The notes beneath the pieces were generated by a model, which was not told the origin of the DNA, did no database searches, and saw nothing but the letters and a program-made list of their open reading frames with translations. This document shows, piece by piece, positions 7,825 to 15,716 of a stretch of DNA of 38,366 bases. The stretch comes from Helicobacter sp. MIT 11-5569 (GTDB lineage: Bacteria; Campylobacterota; Campylobacteria; Campylobacterales; Helicobacteraceae): contig NZ_JRPB02000012.1 in the NCBI RefSeq assembly GCF_000765695.2, forward strand, positions 1-38,366, written 5' to 3'. The position numbers were made by a program, and so were the translations under genes. How positions within the stretch are numbered: the stretch's first letter is position 1; each line of letters begins with the position of its first letter.

Positions 7825-8239
7825 TTTAGCCATTATGGCTTCGTTAATGGTTATAGGGTGTTCTGCGCCAAAACCAAAACAATTAGATAGTGGTTCTGCA
7901 TTATCCATTAATAATTCTATTTTGGAAAGGCAGTATAACTTCGTCCCAAAAGATGATTTTTTAAGCTCACAAAATTGGACTTATCAAATCACGGTTGAAA
8001 AAAATTCAACGAGAGATGATTTTATCCAAAATGAGCTTGTAACAAAAACTTTTCTTTTGGCGCACAATGCTAGTAAGATGATTCTAATAGGGAGAGAAGA
8101 TTTAATTAAAGACTACAAAGAGTATTTTATTAAAAATCAAGTCATTATCCCTATTGAATTACAGCCTATCAATCCCTATGAAGAAAAACTCAATGTAGTA
8201 AATATTCTATTTTTTAACAAAACTAATACAGGAGAATGA
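7805..8239 (+). CDS. Lipoprotein of the conjugation operon, 144 aa
   Basis: A signal peptide with the lipobox VIGC (Cys at residue 19) predicts an outer-membrane or periplasmic lipoprotein. The mature part has no family signature that I recognise. It includes WTYQITVEKN and IPIELQPINPYEEKLN, suggesting a small beta domain. The start lies inside the end of virD4, with a GGAG-type site upstream. The product is followed by a TrbM-family gene 3 nt later, so it is probably an accessory component of the transfer apparatus. A second core-complex lipoprotein is possible but not shown. Confidence 0.75.
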   Translation: MKKMSLSLAIMASLMVIGCSAPKPKQLDSGSALSINNSILERQYNFVPKDDFLSSQNWTYQITVEKNSTRDDFIQNELVTKTFLLAHNASKMILIGREDLIKDYKEYFIKNQVIIPIELQPINPYEEKLNVVNILFFNKTNTGE

Positions 8240-8242
8240 AAA

Positions 8243-8995
8243 ATGAAAAAGGTTCTTTTATCTACTTTAATTTTTGGTGTTGTATCCGCTAATGCAATAG
8301 AGTTGGAGCTATTATCTGGAGATACTAGATTAGCTTGTGAAGCAATGCTTTGTTTAGCTTCACCTGTGCAACCTGCAGAGTGTAGCGCAGCTTTAACAAG
8401 ATATTTTAGCATTAATGCGAAAAAATGGTCGCAAGTCGTTGCCAAACGAAAAAGTTTTTTGGATTTATGTCCTGTTGTTGCTTCAAGCGATCCTGAAATG
8501 TATAAATACAAAAATGAAATTTTGGCTAATTTGGATGGTGAATGCTCAGTTACCTCCCTTAATAATAGAATTGAGAATAAAGTTATTAGGGTGGATAAAG
8601 TATGCACAAATGATGGGGATGGTAGCGGCATTCAATGTAGGGATGTCAATGTATATGGATTTAGAGTAAATCCTGAATTGACAAATTCTTGCAAATTACT
8701 ATCTACATCAAGTTATACTGATTACAATCTAAAATATACTTGTGATACTAAATTTTACGAAAAAAATGAGTGGCAAAGAGGCTATGAATTAAAAGAAGTC
8801 TCACAAGATGTTTATAGTGCTCTACCATTATCACAAAAAGAACAGGGTGAGAAATTAGCCCAAATTAGTAGATATGAATATACGCAATTACCTCAAAACC
8901 AAAGAAAACAAGTAGGGAATCAATACTACAGAGTAGATATTGGATATTATCAAAAATCAATGATTTCAAAAAATTGCTGGGTTAATGAGAAGTAA
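8243..8995 (+). CDS. TrbM/KikA/MpfK-family conjugal transfer protein
   Basis: This is a 250-residue exported protein with a signal peptide (KKVLLSTLIFGVVSANA). The TrbM-family pattern is visible: ACEAMLCLAS followed by PAECSAALTRYFSI, and then further cysteines (LDLCPV, GECS, VCTND, QCRD, SCKLL, TCDTKF, NCWVNEK) that suggest disulfides. TrbM and KikA-like proteins are encoded in mating-pair formation operons of IncP and IncN plasmids; their exact role is poorly defined. Position directly after the lipoprotein gene in the transfer operon agrees. Confidence 0.82.
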   Translation: MKKVLLSTLIFGVVSANAIELELLSGDTRLACEAMLCLASPVQPAECSAALTRYFSINAKKWSQVVAKRKSFLDLCPVVASSDPEMYKYKNEILANLDGECSVTSLNNRIENKVIRVDKVCTNDGDGSGIQCRDVNVYGFRVNPELTNSCKLLSTSSYTDYNLKYTCDTKFYEKNEWQRGYELKEVSQDVYSALPLSQKEQGEKLAQISRYEYTQLPQNQRKQVGNQYYRVDIGYYQKSMISKNCWVNEK

Positions 8996-8997
8996 TA

Positions 8998-9789
8998 ATG
9001 AATGAAAATAATTCTAATGAAAATAGTCTTTATGAAATTGTAAATGAGGAAAACAACAGCACACAAGAAATAATTAACTTTAATGAGTTGTTAGAAAGAT
9101 TTACAAACACCATGCAAACAATCAATGGAAAAATCCATGTTGGGAAGCAAAACTCGCATAGCAATACAGAGGATGGTATTTTTAAAGATTTGGAGGAGAG
9201 TTTTTCGGAATTAAATAGTATCCATTTGGCTCTTGTCGCTTATTTTAAAAATCCTCCTAGCGATGAAGAAAAAGAGATTTTTCATAAAACAGCCTCTATC
9301 AAAAAGACTATGGAGGATCTTGCCAAATTTGCTAATGAAATCCAAAAAATATCCTTAGATGAAAAGCTCAAAAATTACAACCAACAAATTAATAGCTTTT
9401 GTGAAATTGTAGAATATAAGCTTTCTCACAATGCACAAATCTATCAAGAATTTCTTGATGGCTTTGTTGCAGACGGAAAACAAAAGCTTAATATATTTTC
9501 GGAAATCTTTACAAAAATGACAAAAAATACCAAATGGTTTCTTGTATTTTTTAGTGTTGCTTCTATTAGCTTGGGTGTTATTTTTGGGGTTTTATTATCT
9601 CTTACATATGCAAAGCATTTAGAATATAACAAGTTAAAAGGGAGGGTGGCTGCAATCACTCAAGGTTTGGCTACTATCTCTGTTAATAAAGATGATAAAA
9701 GCCTCACCTTAAGCTTCGCAAAAAACAAAAAAACTATTTTTAATGAGAATAAAAATAGTATTCAAATCACACTACAAGGAGGTGAATGA
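8998..9789 (+). CDS. Coiled-coil membrane protein of the transfer operon, 263 aa
   Basis: Not a family I recognise. The first 175 residues are charged, mostly helical and probably coiled coil (SFSELNSIHL, SIKKTMEDLAKFANEIQKI). One hydrophobic segment at about residues 178-203 (WFLVFFSVASISLGVIFGVL) follows, then a short soluble C-terminus of about 55 residues. This layout fits a bitopic inner-membrane protein with a large cytoplasmic domain. It starts 2 nt after the TrbM-family stop and is probably co-transcribed. A role in entry of the transfer complex or in mating-pair stabilisation would be a guess. Confidence 0.75.
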   Translation: MNENNSNENSLYEIVNEENNSTQEIINFNELLERFTNTMQTINGKIHVGKQNSHSNTEDGIFKDLEESFSELNSIHLALVAYFKNPPSDEEKEIFHKTASIKKTMEDLAKFANEIQKISLDEKLKNYNQQINSFCEIVEYKLSHNAQIYQEFLDGFVADGKQKLNIFSEIFTKMTKNTKWFLVFFSVASISLGVIFGVLLSLTYAKHLEYNKLKGRVAAITQGLATISVNKDDKSLTLSFAKNKKTIFNENKNSIQITLQGGE

Positions 9790-9856
9790 ACAAAATAATT
9801 ATATATCAAATTCGCAAAAAAACAAAAAAACAAAAATTCTAATAAAGGAGATAAAA

Positions 9857-10477
9857 ATGGCATTCGGACGATTGGTTAATGATAAAATTGTTATTGATAC
9901 TAACAATGCACTAAATTACAGAAGCAAGGAAGGTGATATTCAGCAAAGAAAAGTGGATACAGCCTTGATTGATGTTATTAAAGAAGCAGGACAAGTTGCC
10001 GCAATGGAGCATGGTTCTGTTCTCTTTTCTGCAAAAGTCAATAATGAGTGGAAAAACTTTTTTGTAAATAGAGATGAAAAAACTCATAATATTGTGCTAA
10101 AACCCACAAACTCGCAAAATAGAGATGATTTTATTTATATAAACTCTAACACAAATGAGAAAGGCTACTTTTACTATACAATCAATCAAAAGCGAGAATC
10201 TGCAAAAGAATTAATTGAGGGTGTAGGCATTACAGAACGCCAAAATCAAGATGGCTCTAAAAGCCATTATTTAGAAACTAATGTAAGACTTTACAATGAA
10301 GAGCTCAAACAAGAGCTAAAAGAAAGAGGCAATGAATTTATAGCAGTCATCTCAAATGACGGAATTAAAGTTGTCAATGAAGCCGAAATGAAAGCACAAA
10401 AGCAAGAACAGCAAATGCAGCAAACTCAAGAAATCAAAGAGCCTGAAAAGAAGCAAGATAAGGGATTTGAAAGATAA
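9857..10477 (+). CDS. Hypothetical accessory protein, 206 aa, ends in GFER
   Basis: I place the start at ATG 9857 (MAFGRLVNDK) because AAAGGAG lies 6 nt upstream. The upstream frame stays open but overlaps the previous gene and has poor composition. The protein is hydrophilic: a globular N-terminal region (RKVDTALIDVIKEAGQVAAMEHG, NNEWKNFFVNRDEKTHNIVLKP) and a Gln/Lys/Glu-rich C-terminus ending KKQDKGFER. The terminal residues resemble the end of the plasmid's shared tail, but the F-x2-K-hydrophobic-x2-F part is missing. It closes the long transfer operon and is followed by a hairpin. Function unknown. Confidence 0.72.
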   Translation: MAFGRLVNDKIVIDTNNALNYRSKEGDIQQRKVDTALIDVIKEAGQVAAMEHGSVLFSAKVNNEWKNFFVNRDEKTHNIVLKPTNSQNRDDFIYINSNTNEKGYFYYTINQKRESAKELIEGVGITERQNQDGSKSHYLETNVRLYNEELKQELKERGNEFIAVISNDGIKVVNEAEMKAQKQEQQMQQTQEIKEPEKKQDKGFER

Positions 10478-10481
10478 TGTG

Positions 10482-10495
10482 CGCCCTTTTGGGCG
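10482..10495 (+). terminator. Short hairpin after the transfer operon
   Basis: CGCCC (10482-10486) pairs with GGGCG (10491-10495) around a TTTT loop, 4 nt after the stop codon. The sequence after it is TATATTATT, not a clean T-run. It is a likely transcription end but a weak one. Confidence 0.5.
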
Positions 10496-10500
10496 TATAT

Positions 10501-10581
10501 TATTAGTTACTATTATTTAATATAAATTAATAATAATTATTTATAGTTAATATTATTAACTAATAGTAATTATAAATTAAT
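10501..10581 (+). promoter_or_regulatory. AT-palindrome operator/promoter element A
   Basis: This is an AT-dominated stretch built of nested inverted repeats. It includes a perfect palindrome TAGTTAATA-T-TATTAACTA and outer arms TTACTATTA (10507-10515) and TAATAGTAA (10561-10569). The half-sites TAGTTA/TAACTA recur in four other elements. It lies directly upstream of the 10598 gene and probably contains its promoter and operator, but no exact TATAAT is present. Confidence 0.5.
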
Positions 10582-10597
10582 ATAAAAGGAATGCAAA

Positions 10598-10879
10598 ATG
10601 ACTTTTTCTTGCTCATATACTACCTATACTGACAATAAACGAGAATTAGTTGCTATCAATGGCGAAATAGAAACTTATAGTTATCTGCCTCTTACACAAA
10701 GTGAGATACTTCATGCAATCAAAGATTTTATCTTTGAAAAATCCATACAAGATAAAAAAGTCAATTTTACTCTCTATCCAAAAACTCCTAGAGAATTTGA
10801 CTATTTTAGAGAGGGTGAAAATTGGATTTGGAATCCAGAGAATCAAAGTCTTATTGCTAGAGAACCTAGCTTGTTTTAA
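10598..10879 (+). CDS. Hypothetical protein, 93 aa
   Basis: This is a soluble 93-residue protein with aromatic-rich segments (CSYTTYTDNK, REFDYFREGENWIWNPENQ) and no recognised motif. It starts with ATG after AAAGGA and is the first gene downstream of AT-palindrome element A. The gene beginning at 10893 follows after 13 nt, so the small genes up to the topoisomerase form one operon. Function unknown; small DNA-mimic or anti-defence proteins are common in this plasmid position, but nothing here proves that. Confidence 0.7.
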   Translation: MTFSCSYTTYTDNKRELVAINGEIETYSYLPLTQSEILHAIKDFIFEKSIQDKKVNFTLYPKTPREFDYFREGENWIWNPENQSLIAREPSLF

Positions 10880-10892
10880 AAAGGAAACCCTT

Positions 10893-11255
10893 ATGAATAA
10901 TATCAAAATCTATAAATCTAATGCGTTGGTAGGCGAGTTAAATAAAGATAATCAATTCTATCTAGGCTTTGATGATAATAAGAATCAAGCAGTATTCCAT
11001 AACAATTTTTATAATTTGACAAACTCCAAAAATAGAAAAATAGCCACGATTAAAATAGATAAAGAGCTAAGTAAAGAAGATTTGATTTTTCTTCTTGCGA
11101 GAAATTTTCATAAAGAGCTTGGAATAGGTGCGCAAGATAGTATCTCTTTTGATACGAAAAAAAATAGAATCAATATTAATAAAAGAACTTCAAATCAAGC
11201 TTCAATGATGGGTAAAAAAGATGATAATGATTTAGGGTATAATAATGGAATCTAA
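10893..11255 (+). CDS. Hypothetical protein, 120 aa
   Basis: The start is set at ATG 10893 (MNNIKIYKSN) because AAGGA sits 8 nt upstream. The frame remains open upstream only as overlap with the previous gene. Residues 5-70 look like a small beta-rich domain (ALVGELNKDNQFYLGFDDNKNQ is typical of the composition), followed by a helix (KELSKEDLIFLLARNFHKEL) and a basic C-terminus. Its last 11 nt overlap the start of the next gene, which indicates coupling. No function can be assigned. Confidence 0.7.
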   Translation: MNNIKIYKSNALVGELNKDNQFYLGFDDNKNQAVFHNNFYNLTNSKNRKIATIKIDKELSKEDLIFLLARNFHKELGIGAQDSISFDTKKNRININKRTSNQASMMGKKDDNDLGYNNGI

Positions 11256-11925
11256 ATTTGACACTATTTTATCTCTAACAATAAAAATTCACAAAGAGAT
11301 TGAACTAATAGAAAAAGAAACAGGCTTTAAAATAGAACAGGATAAAAACAATCCTAATTTATTTTATATCACAGAACCAAATGCTAAAATACCTTTTGCA
11401 AGTATAGATTATAGTAAGGAAATAAATAATGCAATACACAATGCAACTACAAGAACCGATACTCAAACAAGCGCATTACGAGAATGTTCCGATTTATTCG
11501 CTAGACGAGTTAGAGGAATTATCCAAGAGAGAAGCAGACGAAGCAGAAGCTTGGGCGAGGGAAGTAGAAGATTGGGCGAAAAGAGTGGATACCTTTATGG
11601 ATTCAATGATAGCCAAATATGGAGAATCAATCCTCAAGAAAGAATATCGCTCCAAAATTTAAGCAAAGAAGGTCAAGAGCTTTATAAGTATGAAGCCCTT
11701 AAGGCTTACGCACAAAATGGGGCGATTCTTCCCCCTTCATTTACAGAAAAACTCCAACAAGACAACAACAAAGAAACTAATCAAACTTTAACAAATCACA
11801 CCAACAATAGCACTACACAACAAGAAAATAAATCCACTAATCATTTTAAAGACAAACTAAAAGAATTTAAAGAAAAACAAACAGAAAAACAAATTAACAA
11901 TGTTAATAAAAATTTAGAAAGGTAG
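11245..11925 (+). CDS. Hypothetical protein with shared C-terminal tail, 226 aa
   Basis: The N-terminal 60 residues are a helical and beta mix (TIKIHKEIELIEKETGFKIEQ). A middle stretch is unusually rich in Arg and Ser (FARRVRGII, RSRRSRSLGEGSRRLGEK), then comes a helix YKYEALKAYAQNGAILPP, a Thr/Asn/Gln linker, and the plasmid's shared tail (HFKDKLKEFKEKQ, ending KNLER). The Arg/Ser stretch coincides with a second ORF in the +1 frame (11429-11662) that has better protein composition, so overprinting may have shaped it. The gene ends 4 nt before topoisomerase III. Candidate T4SS cargo by its tail; function unknown. Confidence 0.7.
   Translation: MESKFDTILSLTIKIHKEIELIEKETGFKIEQDKNNPNLFYITEPNAKIPFASIDYSKEINNAIHNATTRTDTQTSALRECSDLFARRVRGIIQERSRRSRSLGEGSRRLGEKSGYLYGFNDSQIWRINPQERISLQNLSKEGQELYKYEALKAYAQNGAILPPSFTEKLQQDNNKETNQTLTNHTNNSTTQQENKSTNHFKDKLKEFKEKQTEKQINNVNKNLER
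11429..11662 (+). CDS. Nested overlapping ORF, 77 aa, acidic coiled-coil
   Basis: This ORF is wholly inside the 226-residue gene but in another frame. Its ATG has AAGGA 8 nt upstream. The product is more protein-like than the Arg/Ser-rich segment it overlaps: IYSLDELEELSKREADEAEAW and then VEDWAKRVDTFMDSMIAKYGES form a charged amphipathic helix. I consider it a plausible second gene. It could also be an ancestral gene replaced by a frameshifted fusion. No homolog is recognised. Confidence 0.45.
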   Translation: MQYTMQLQEPILKQAHYENVPIYSLDELEELSKREADEAEAWAREVEDWAKRVDTFMDSMIAKYGESILKKEYRSKI

Positions 11926-11929
11926 AAAA

Positions 11930-14131
11930 ATGAGATTATTCATTGCAGAAAAGCCTGAATTGGGCAGAGCGATTGCGGAAGGATTAGAGGGAAGCTATAA
12001 GAGCGGAAAAGGATATATTCAAAAGGGTAATGATATTGTTACTTGGGCTTTTGGTCATATATTGGAACTTGCTAAACCTGAAGAATATGATGAAAAATAC
12101 AAACTATGGAAGCTTGAAGATTTGCCCTTTCCCATTAAGGAATTTAAATATCTTCCTAAAAAGGATAGTAAAGAGCAGCTTAAAATTATTTGCGATTTCA
12201 TAAATAGCAATACAATAGATTCCATTGTAAATTGTGGTGATGCTGATGATGAGGGACAAATTTTAGTTGATGAAATTATTATGTATTCTAAAACCTCTAA
12301 GCCTGTATTTAGGGTTTTAATCAATGATTTAACGCCAAAAGCAGTTAAAGAAGAGATAGCTAAAATTAAGCCAAATACCGATTTTAAAGGAATGAGCGAG
12401 AGAGGCTTTGCAAGAAGTCAAGCAGATTGGATTGTGGGTTTTAATCTCACACGAGCTTATACAATACAAGCCCGACAAAATGGATATACGGATAAAAACT
12501 CTCTTAGTGTTGGCAGAGTGCAAACACCTATTTTGGGGCTAGTAGTTGCTAGGGATAAAGAATTTGAAGGCTTTAAAAGTATAGATTATTTCTCTTTGAT
12601 TGGTGATTTTGAAATTAATAACAATATCTTCAAAGCGCGATTGAAAACAGAAGAAAAAATCTTGGATGAGAATATCGCAAAAGATATTAAAAATGCTTGT
12701 GAAAGTCAAAATGCAAAAATCAATTTAAAAATAGAAAACAAAAAAGAATATCCACCATTGCCTTATAACTTACTTGTCTTACAAGCAGAATGTGCGAAAA
12801 TTTTTGGATTTAGCCCTGATAAAACCTTGAAAATCACACAAGATTTAAGAGAAAAGCATAAAGCCATTACTTACAATCGCTCTGATTGTCAGTATCTGCC
12901 TGAAACAATGTTTGAAGAAGCTCCAAAGATTCTAAGCTCCATAAAAGAAAATTTAAATAATGATGAGATTGAAGCTTTGATCGCTGGGAGCGATGTAAAA
13001 ATAAAAGGCAAAGCTTTTAATGATTCTAATATTTCCGCGCACTATGGAATTATTCCTACTCAAAACAAAATTTCATCGCAATTAACCAAAGATGAGCTAA
13101 TCGTTTATGACTTAATTGCAAAAAGATTCATCATTCAATTTTTTAATCCTAGAGAATACCAAACAACAACCATTGATTTAGAGATAAATCAAAGAATTTT
13201 TACAACTACACAAAATAGAACCACAAAAAGTGGTTTTAGGAGCTTGTGGAAAAATATAGATACAGAAGAGGAAGGCGAATCGGAAAATAATGATTGTGAT
13301 TTATCGGCACTAAAAAATGGAGATAATGCAAAATGTTCTCTTGTGCAAATTGAAAAAAGACAAACAAAGCCACGCCCTTACTATACGATGACAACCTTAT
13401 TAAAAGATTTAAATAGTGTTGCTAAATATGTGAGCGATGAGAGAATTAAAAAACTGCTTATGGAAAAAGACAAAGACAAAAAAGGAGAAAGTGGAGGAAT
13501 AGGCACACCTGCTACAAGGTCTAATCATATTAAAACTTTAATTGATAGAGGATATATAGAGGTTAGCCAAGATAAAAAACAAGTTGTTAAATCTACAAAG
13601 AAAGGGAGAGATTTAATTTCGCTTTCTCCAAAATCACTTACTACACCTGATATGACAGCTTTATGGTTTGAACAACAAAAGATGATAGAAACATTAGAGC
13701 TGAACAGAAAACAATTTTTAGACGAAGTTACAAAAGAAGTTATTAATGAGATTCAAAGAATTAGTAGCAATGAAAGTTTTAAAATAATGGAAAATGGGGA
13801 TAAACCAAAAATCCAATGCCCGCAATGCAATAAAGGCTTTCTAACAAAACGAAAGGGGAAATATGGAGATTTTTGGGGTTGTAGCGAGTATAACGCTGGG
13901 TGTAAAGCAACCTATCAAGACAACAAAGGTAAGCCAAATTTAAATCCCAAAAAAGAATCTAGCCCACAAACGAGCGAATACCAATGCCCTAAATGTCAAA
14001 AAGGATTTTTGATTAGAAAAGAGGGAATTTCTAAAGCAGGAAAACCCTATATTTTATGGAGTTGTAACGAGTGGAAAAATGGCTGCGATTATCGCTGCTT
14101 TGATAAAGGTGGGAAACCAAATATAAGTTAA
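11930..14131 (+). CDS. topB: DNA topoisomerase III (type IA), TopB-like
   Basis: The protein has 733 residues. The Toprim domain comes first: FIAEKPELGRAIA (residues 4-16) and the metal-binding GDADDEGQILVDEI near residues 103-116. The catalytic domain carries the active-site tyrosine at Y315 in ITYNRSDCQYLP, the topoisomerase III version of the motif. A conserved GIGTPATRSNHI segment lies near residue 525. Two C-terminal four-Cys zinc fingers follow (CPQCNKGF...CSEYNAGC and CPKCQKGF...CNEWKNGC). Plasmid-borne topoisomerase III helps resolve transfer or replication intermediates and is a common companion of conjugative systems. Confidence 0.93.
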   Translation: MRLFIAEKPELGRAIAEGLEGSYKSGKGYIQKGNDIVTWAFGHILELAKPEEYDEKYKLWKLEDLPFPIKEFKYLPKKDSKEQLKIICDFINSNTIDSIVNCGDADDEGQILVDEIIMYSKTSKPVFRVLINDLTPKAVKEEIAKIKPNTDFKGMSERGFARSQADWIVGFNLTRAYTIQARQNGYTDKNSLSVGRVQTPILGLVVARDKEFEGFKSIDYFSLIGDFEINNNIFKARLKTEEKILDENIAKDIKNACESQNAKINLKIENKKEYPPLPYNLLVLQAECAKIFGFSPDKTLKITQDLREKHKAITYNRSDCQYLPETMFEEAPKILSSIKENLNNDEIEALIAGSDVKIKGKAFNDSNISAHYGIIPTQNKISSQLTKDELIVYDLIAKRFIIQFFNPREYQTTTIDLEINQRIFTTTQNRTTKSGFRSLWKNIDTEEEGESENNDCDLSALKNGDNAKCSLVQIEKRQTKPRPYYTMTTLLKDLNSVAKYVSDERIKKLLMEKDKDKKGESGGIGTPATRSNHIKTLIDRGYIEVSQDKKQVVKSTKKGRDLISLSPKSLTTPDMTALWFEQQKMIETLELNRKQFLDEVTKEVINEIQRISSNESFKIMENGDKPKIQCPQCNKGFLTKRKGKYGDFWGCSEYNAGCKATYQDNKGKPNLNPKKESSPQTSEYQCPKCQKGFLIRKEGISKAGKPYILWSCNEWKNGCDYRCFDKGGKPNIS

Positions 14132-14149
14132 TTAAAATTAATTTAATAT

Positions 14150-14251
14150 ATTATTAATAACTAATAATAATTAATAATATATTATAGTTATTTAAATTAA
14201 TTTTTAATATACATTAATAATTAATAGTATATAATAGTTATTATTAATTAA
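14150..14251 (+). promoter_or_regulatory. AT-palindrome operator/promoter element B (double)
   Basis: Two copies of the plasmid's AT-only palindrome lie in tandem. The first has TTAATAACTAATAA opposite TTATAGTTA; the second has TTAATAATTAATAG then TATAAT (14230-14235) then AGTTATTATTAA. The second copy places its TATAAT 38 nt before the TTG start at 14273 and is the likely promoter of that gene. Confidence 0.6.
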
Positions 14252-14272
14252 CAAGATTGGAGAAAAATCACA

Positions 14273-15256
14273 TTGAAAACAAAAATTGAATGGACAGATT
14301 ATACTTGGAATTTTATATCGGGTTGCACACAAATAAGCCCTGCTTGTCAGAATTGCTATGCTAAGGCTATGACTAAACGCTTACAAGGAATCGCAAAAGC
14401 AAAGACAGCCAAAATGCGTTGTCAGCATTGTGGATTAGATTTGAAGAATAAATTTACATTAAAGGATTATTGGGGGTGGGGAACTGTAATTTGCACAGGA
14501 AATATAATGTATTCTATAGATAATACTATTATAGTAGATAACCATCCACACGATGCTTTCTTCTTGCCTATGTATTGGTTTGGTTGGGACGAAGTTATAT
14601 TTCACGAATTATTTTTAAAGAAAATCCTAGACAAAAAGAAATATAAAAGCGGTAGCAAAATCTTTGTATGCTCTATGAGTGATTTATTTCACGAAAAAAT
14701 AGAGTTTTTATACATAGACGAAGCATTTTGGTATATGGAAAAAAGACAAGATTTAACCTTTCAAGTTCTTACTAAGCGTCCAAATAGAATGCTAGAGTAT
14801 TTTACTAAATTTTTGAAATCAAAAATTCCACCAGATTATTTTAACGACAGCGTTTATGAAGATTTAAAAAAGCACATTTGGCTTGGAGTAACAGCAGAAA
14901 ATCAAGAAATGGCAGATTTAAGAATCCCAGATTTATTAAAAATAAAAGAGATTACAGGGTGTAAAGTCTTTGTAAGTGTTGAGCCTATGCTAGAGAATGT
15001 AAATCTTACTAAATATCTTAAAAAAGACAATGATTCTACTTGTCTTGATTGGGTTATTGTAGGGGGAGAGAGTGGCAATAGAGCAAGAGCAACAAAAGAA
15101 GAATGGGTAATAGATTTGTATGAGCAATGCAAAGATTATGATTGTGCATTCTTTTTTAAGCAAAAAGGTAATCACTTTATTGCTTCCCCCTTAGAATCTC
15201 ATAGTAATAGCTTTATAGAGAATATCTACAATACAAAGGAGTTTCCAAGATGTTAG
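14273..15256 (+). CDS. DUF5131 / phage Gp37-Gp68 family protein
   Basis: The protein has 327 residues. It opens with KIEWTDYTWNFISGCTQISP and then ACQNCYAKAM; the spacing of the three Cys is the diagnostic N-terminal motif of the phage Gp37/Gp68 (DUF5131) family and looks like a metal or radical-SAM-type cluster site. Later segments VCSMSDLFHE, TFQVLTKRPNRM, HIWLGVTAENQ, FVSVEPMLENV and WVIVGGESG also match the family. The start is a TTG, with GGAG 10 nt upstream. The biochemical function is unproven. The gene overlaps the YopX-family gene by 7 nt, a phage-like pair. Confidence 0.85.
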   Translation: MKTKIEWTDYTWNFISGCTQISPACQNCYAKAMTKRLQGIAKAKTAKMRCQHCGLDLKNKFTLKDYWGWGTVICTGNIMYSIDNTIIVDNHPHDAFFLPMYWFGWDEVIFHELFLKKILDKKKYKSGSKIFVCSMSDLFHEKIEFLYIDEAFWYMEKRQDLTFQVLTKRPNRMLEYFTKFLKSKIPPDYFNDSVYEDLKKHIWLGVTAENQEMADLRIPDLLKIKEITGCKVFVSVEPMLENVNLTKYLKKDNDSTCLDWVIVGGESGNRARATKEEWVIDLYEQCKDYDCAFFFKQKGNHFIASPLESHSNSFIENIYNTKEFPRC

Positions 15257-15633
15257 TAAAAGATTTTGAGTTTAGAATCGTGCCAAAGCCTAATGAAAAA
15301 GGCGAGTATTGTAATTGTAATAATGCAGATTGTCCTGCTAGGAAATTTCATTTTATTGTTGGGAATGAGGCTAAATCAAGACTAAGTGAAGAAGAGTTAC
15401 AAGATTGTGAAATTGAGCTTTGCACAGGAAAAGTTGATGAAAATAATAAAAAGATTTTTGAGGGAGATATTCTTATAACAAAAAATGGGGATAAAGTTAG
15501 AGTTGCGCTAGATTCTGAAAGAAAGTTTATCGTTATAAATATAGAAAACGAAGATGATGATGAAGATTTTTCTTGGATTAATACAGAATCTTGTGAGGTT
15601 ATTGGCAACATCCACGAAACAGAGCAACATTAG
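15250..15633 (+). CDS. YopX-family protein, 127 aa
   Basis: The C-terminal two thirds match the YopX pattern: ELCTGKVDENNKKIFEGDIL, then KNGDKVRVALDSERKFIV and the closing CEVIGNIHE. The N-terminal 35 residues carry several cysteines (CNCNNADCPAR) that could bind a metal. YopX proteins are widespread in phages and mobile elements and have no settled function. It is translated with the preceding DUF5131 gene and is the last gene before AT-palindrome element C. Confidence 0.82.
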   Translation: MLVKDFEFRIVPKPNEKGEYCNCNNADCPARKFHFIVGNEAKSRLSEEELQDCEIELCTGKVDENNKKIFEGDILITKNGDKVRVALDSERKFIVINIENEDDDEDFSWINTESCEVIGNIHETEQH

Positions 15634-15649
15634 CTAATTAAAATTAATT

Positions 15650-15698
15650 TTAATATATATTAATAACTAATAATATATAATAGTTACTATTAATTAAC
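15650..15698 (+). promoter_or_regulatory. AT-palindrome operator/promoter element C
   Basis: This is one of the clearest copies of the repeated element: TATTAATAACTAATAA, TATAAT (15676-15681), AGTTACTATTAATTAAC. The TATAAT box is flanked by TAACTA and TAGTTA half-sites, so a dimeric regulator bound here would cover the -10. It lies immediately upstream of parA, making the small partner protein of ParA a candidate repressor. Confidence 0.62.
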
Positions 15699-15716
15699 AT
15701 AAAAAAGGATTCTGCG

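Noticed and set aside
8415-8669. An 84-residue plus-strand ORF inside the TrbM-family gene
   Set aside because: It has no ribosome-binding site. The host frame is well conserved in pattern and rich in family cysteines, so this is a frame shadow, unlike the three overlapping ORFs that I retained.
9743-9856. An N-terminal extension of the 9857 gene
   Set aside because: The in-frame ATG at 9743 overlaps the preceding gene and the extra 38 residues are Lys/Asn/Gln-rich. AAAGGAG before ATG 9857 decides the start.
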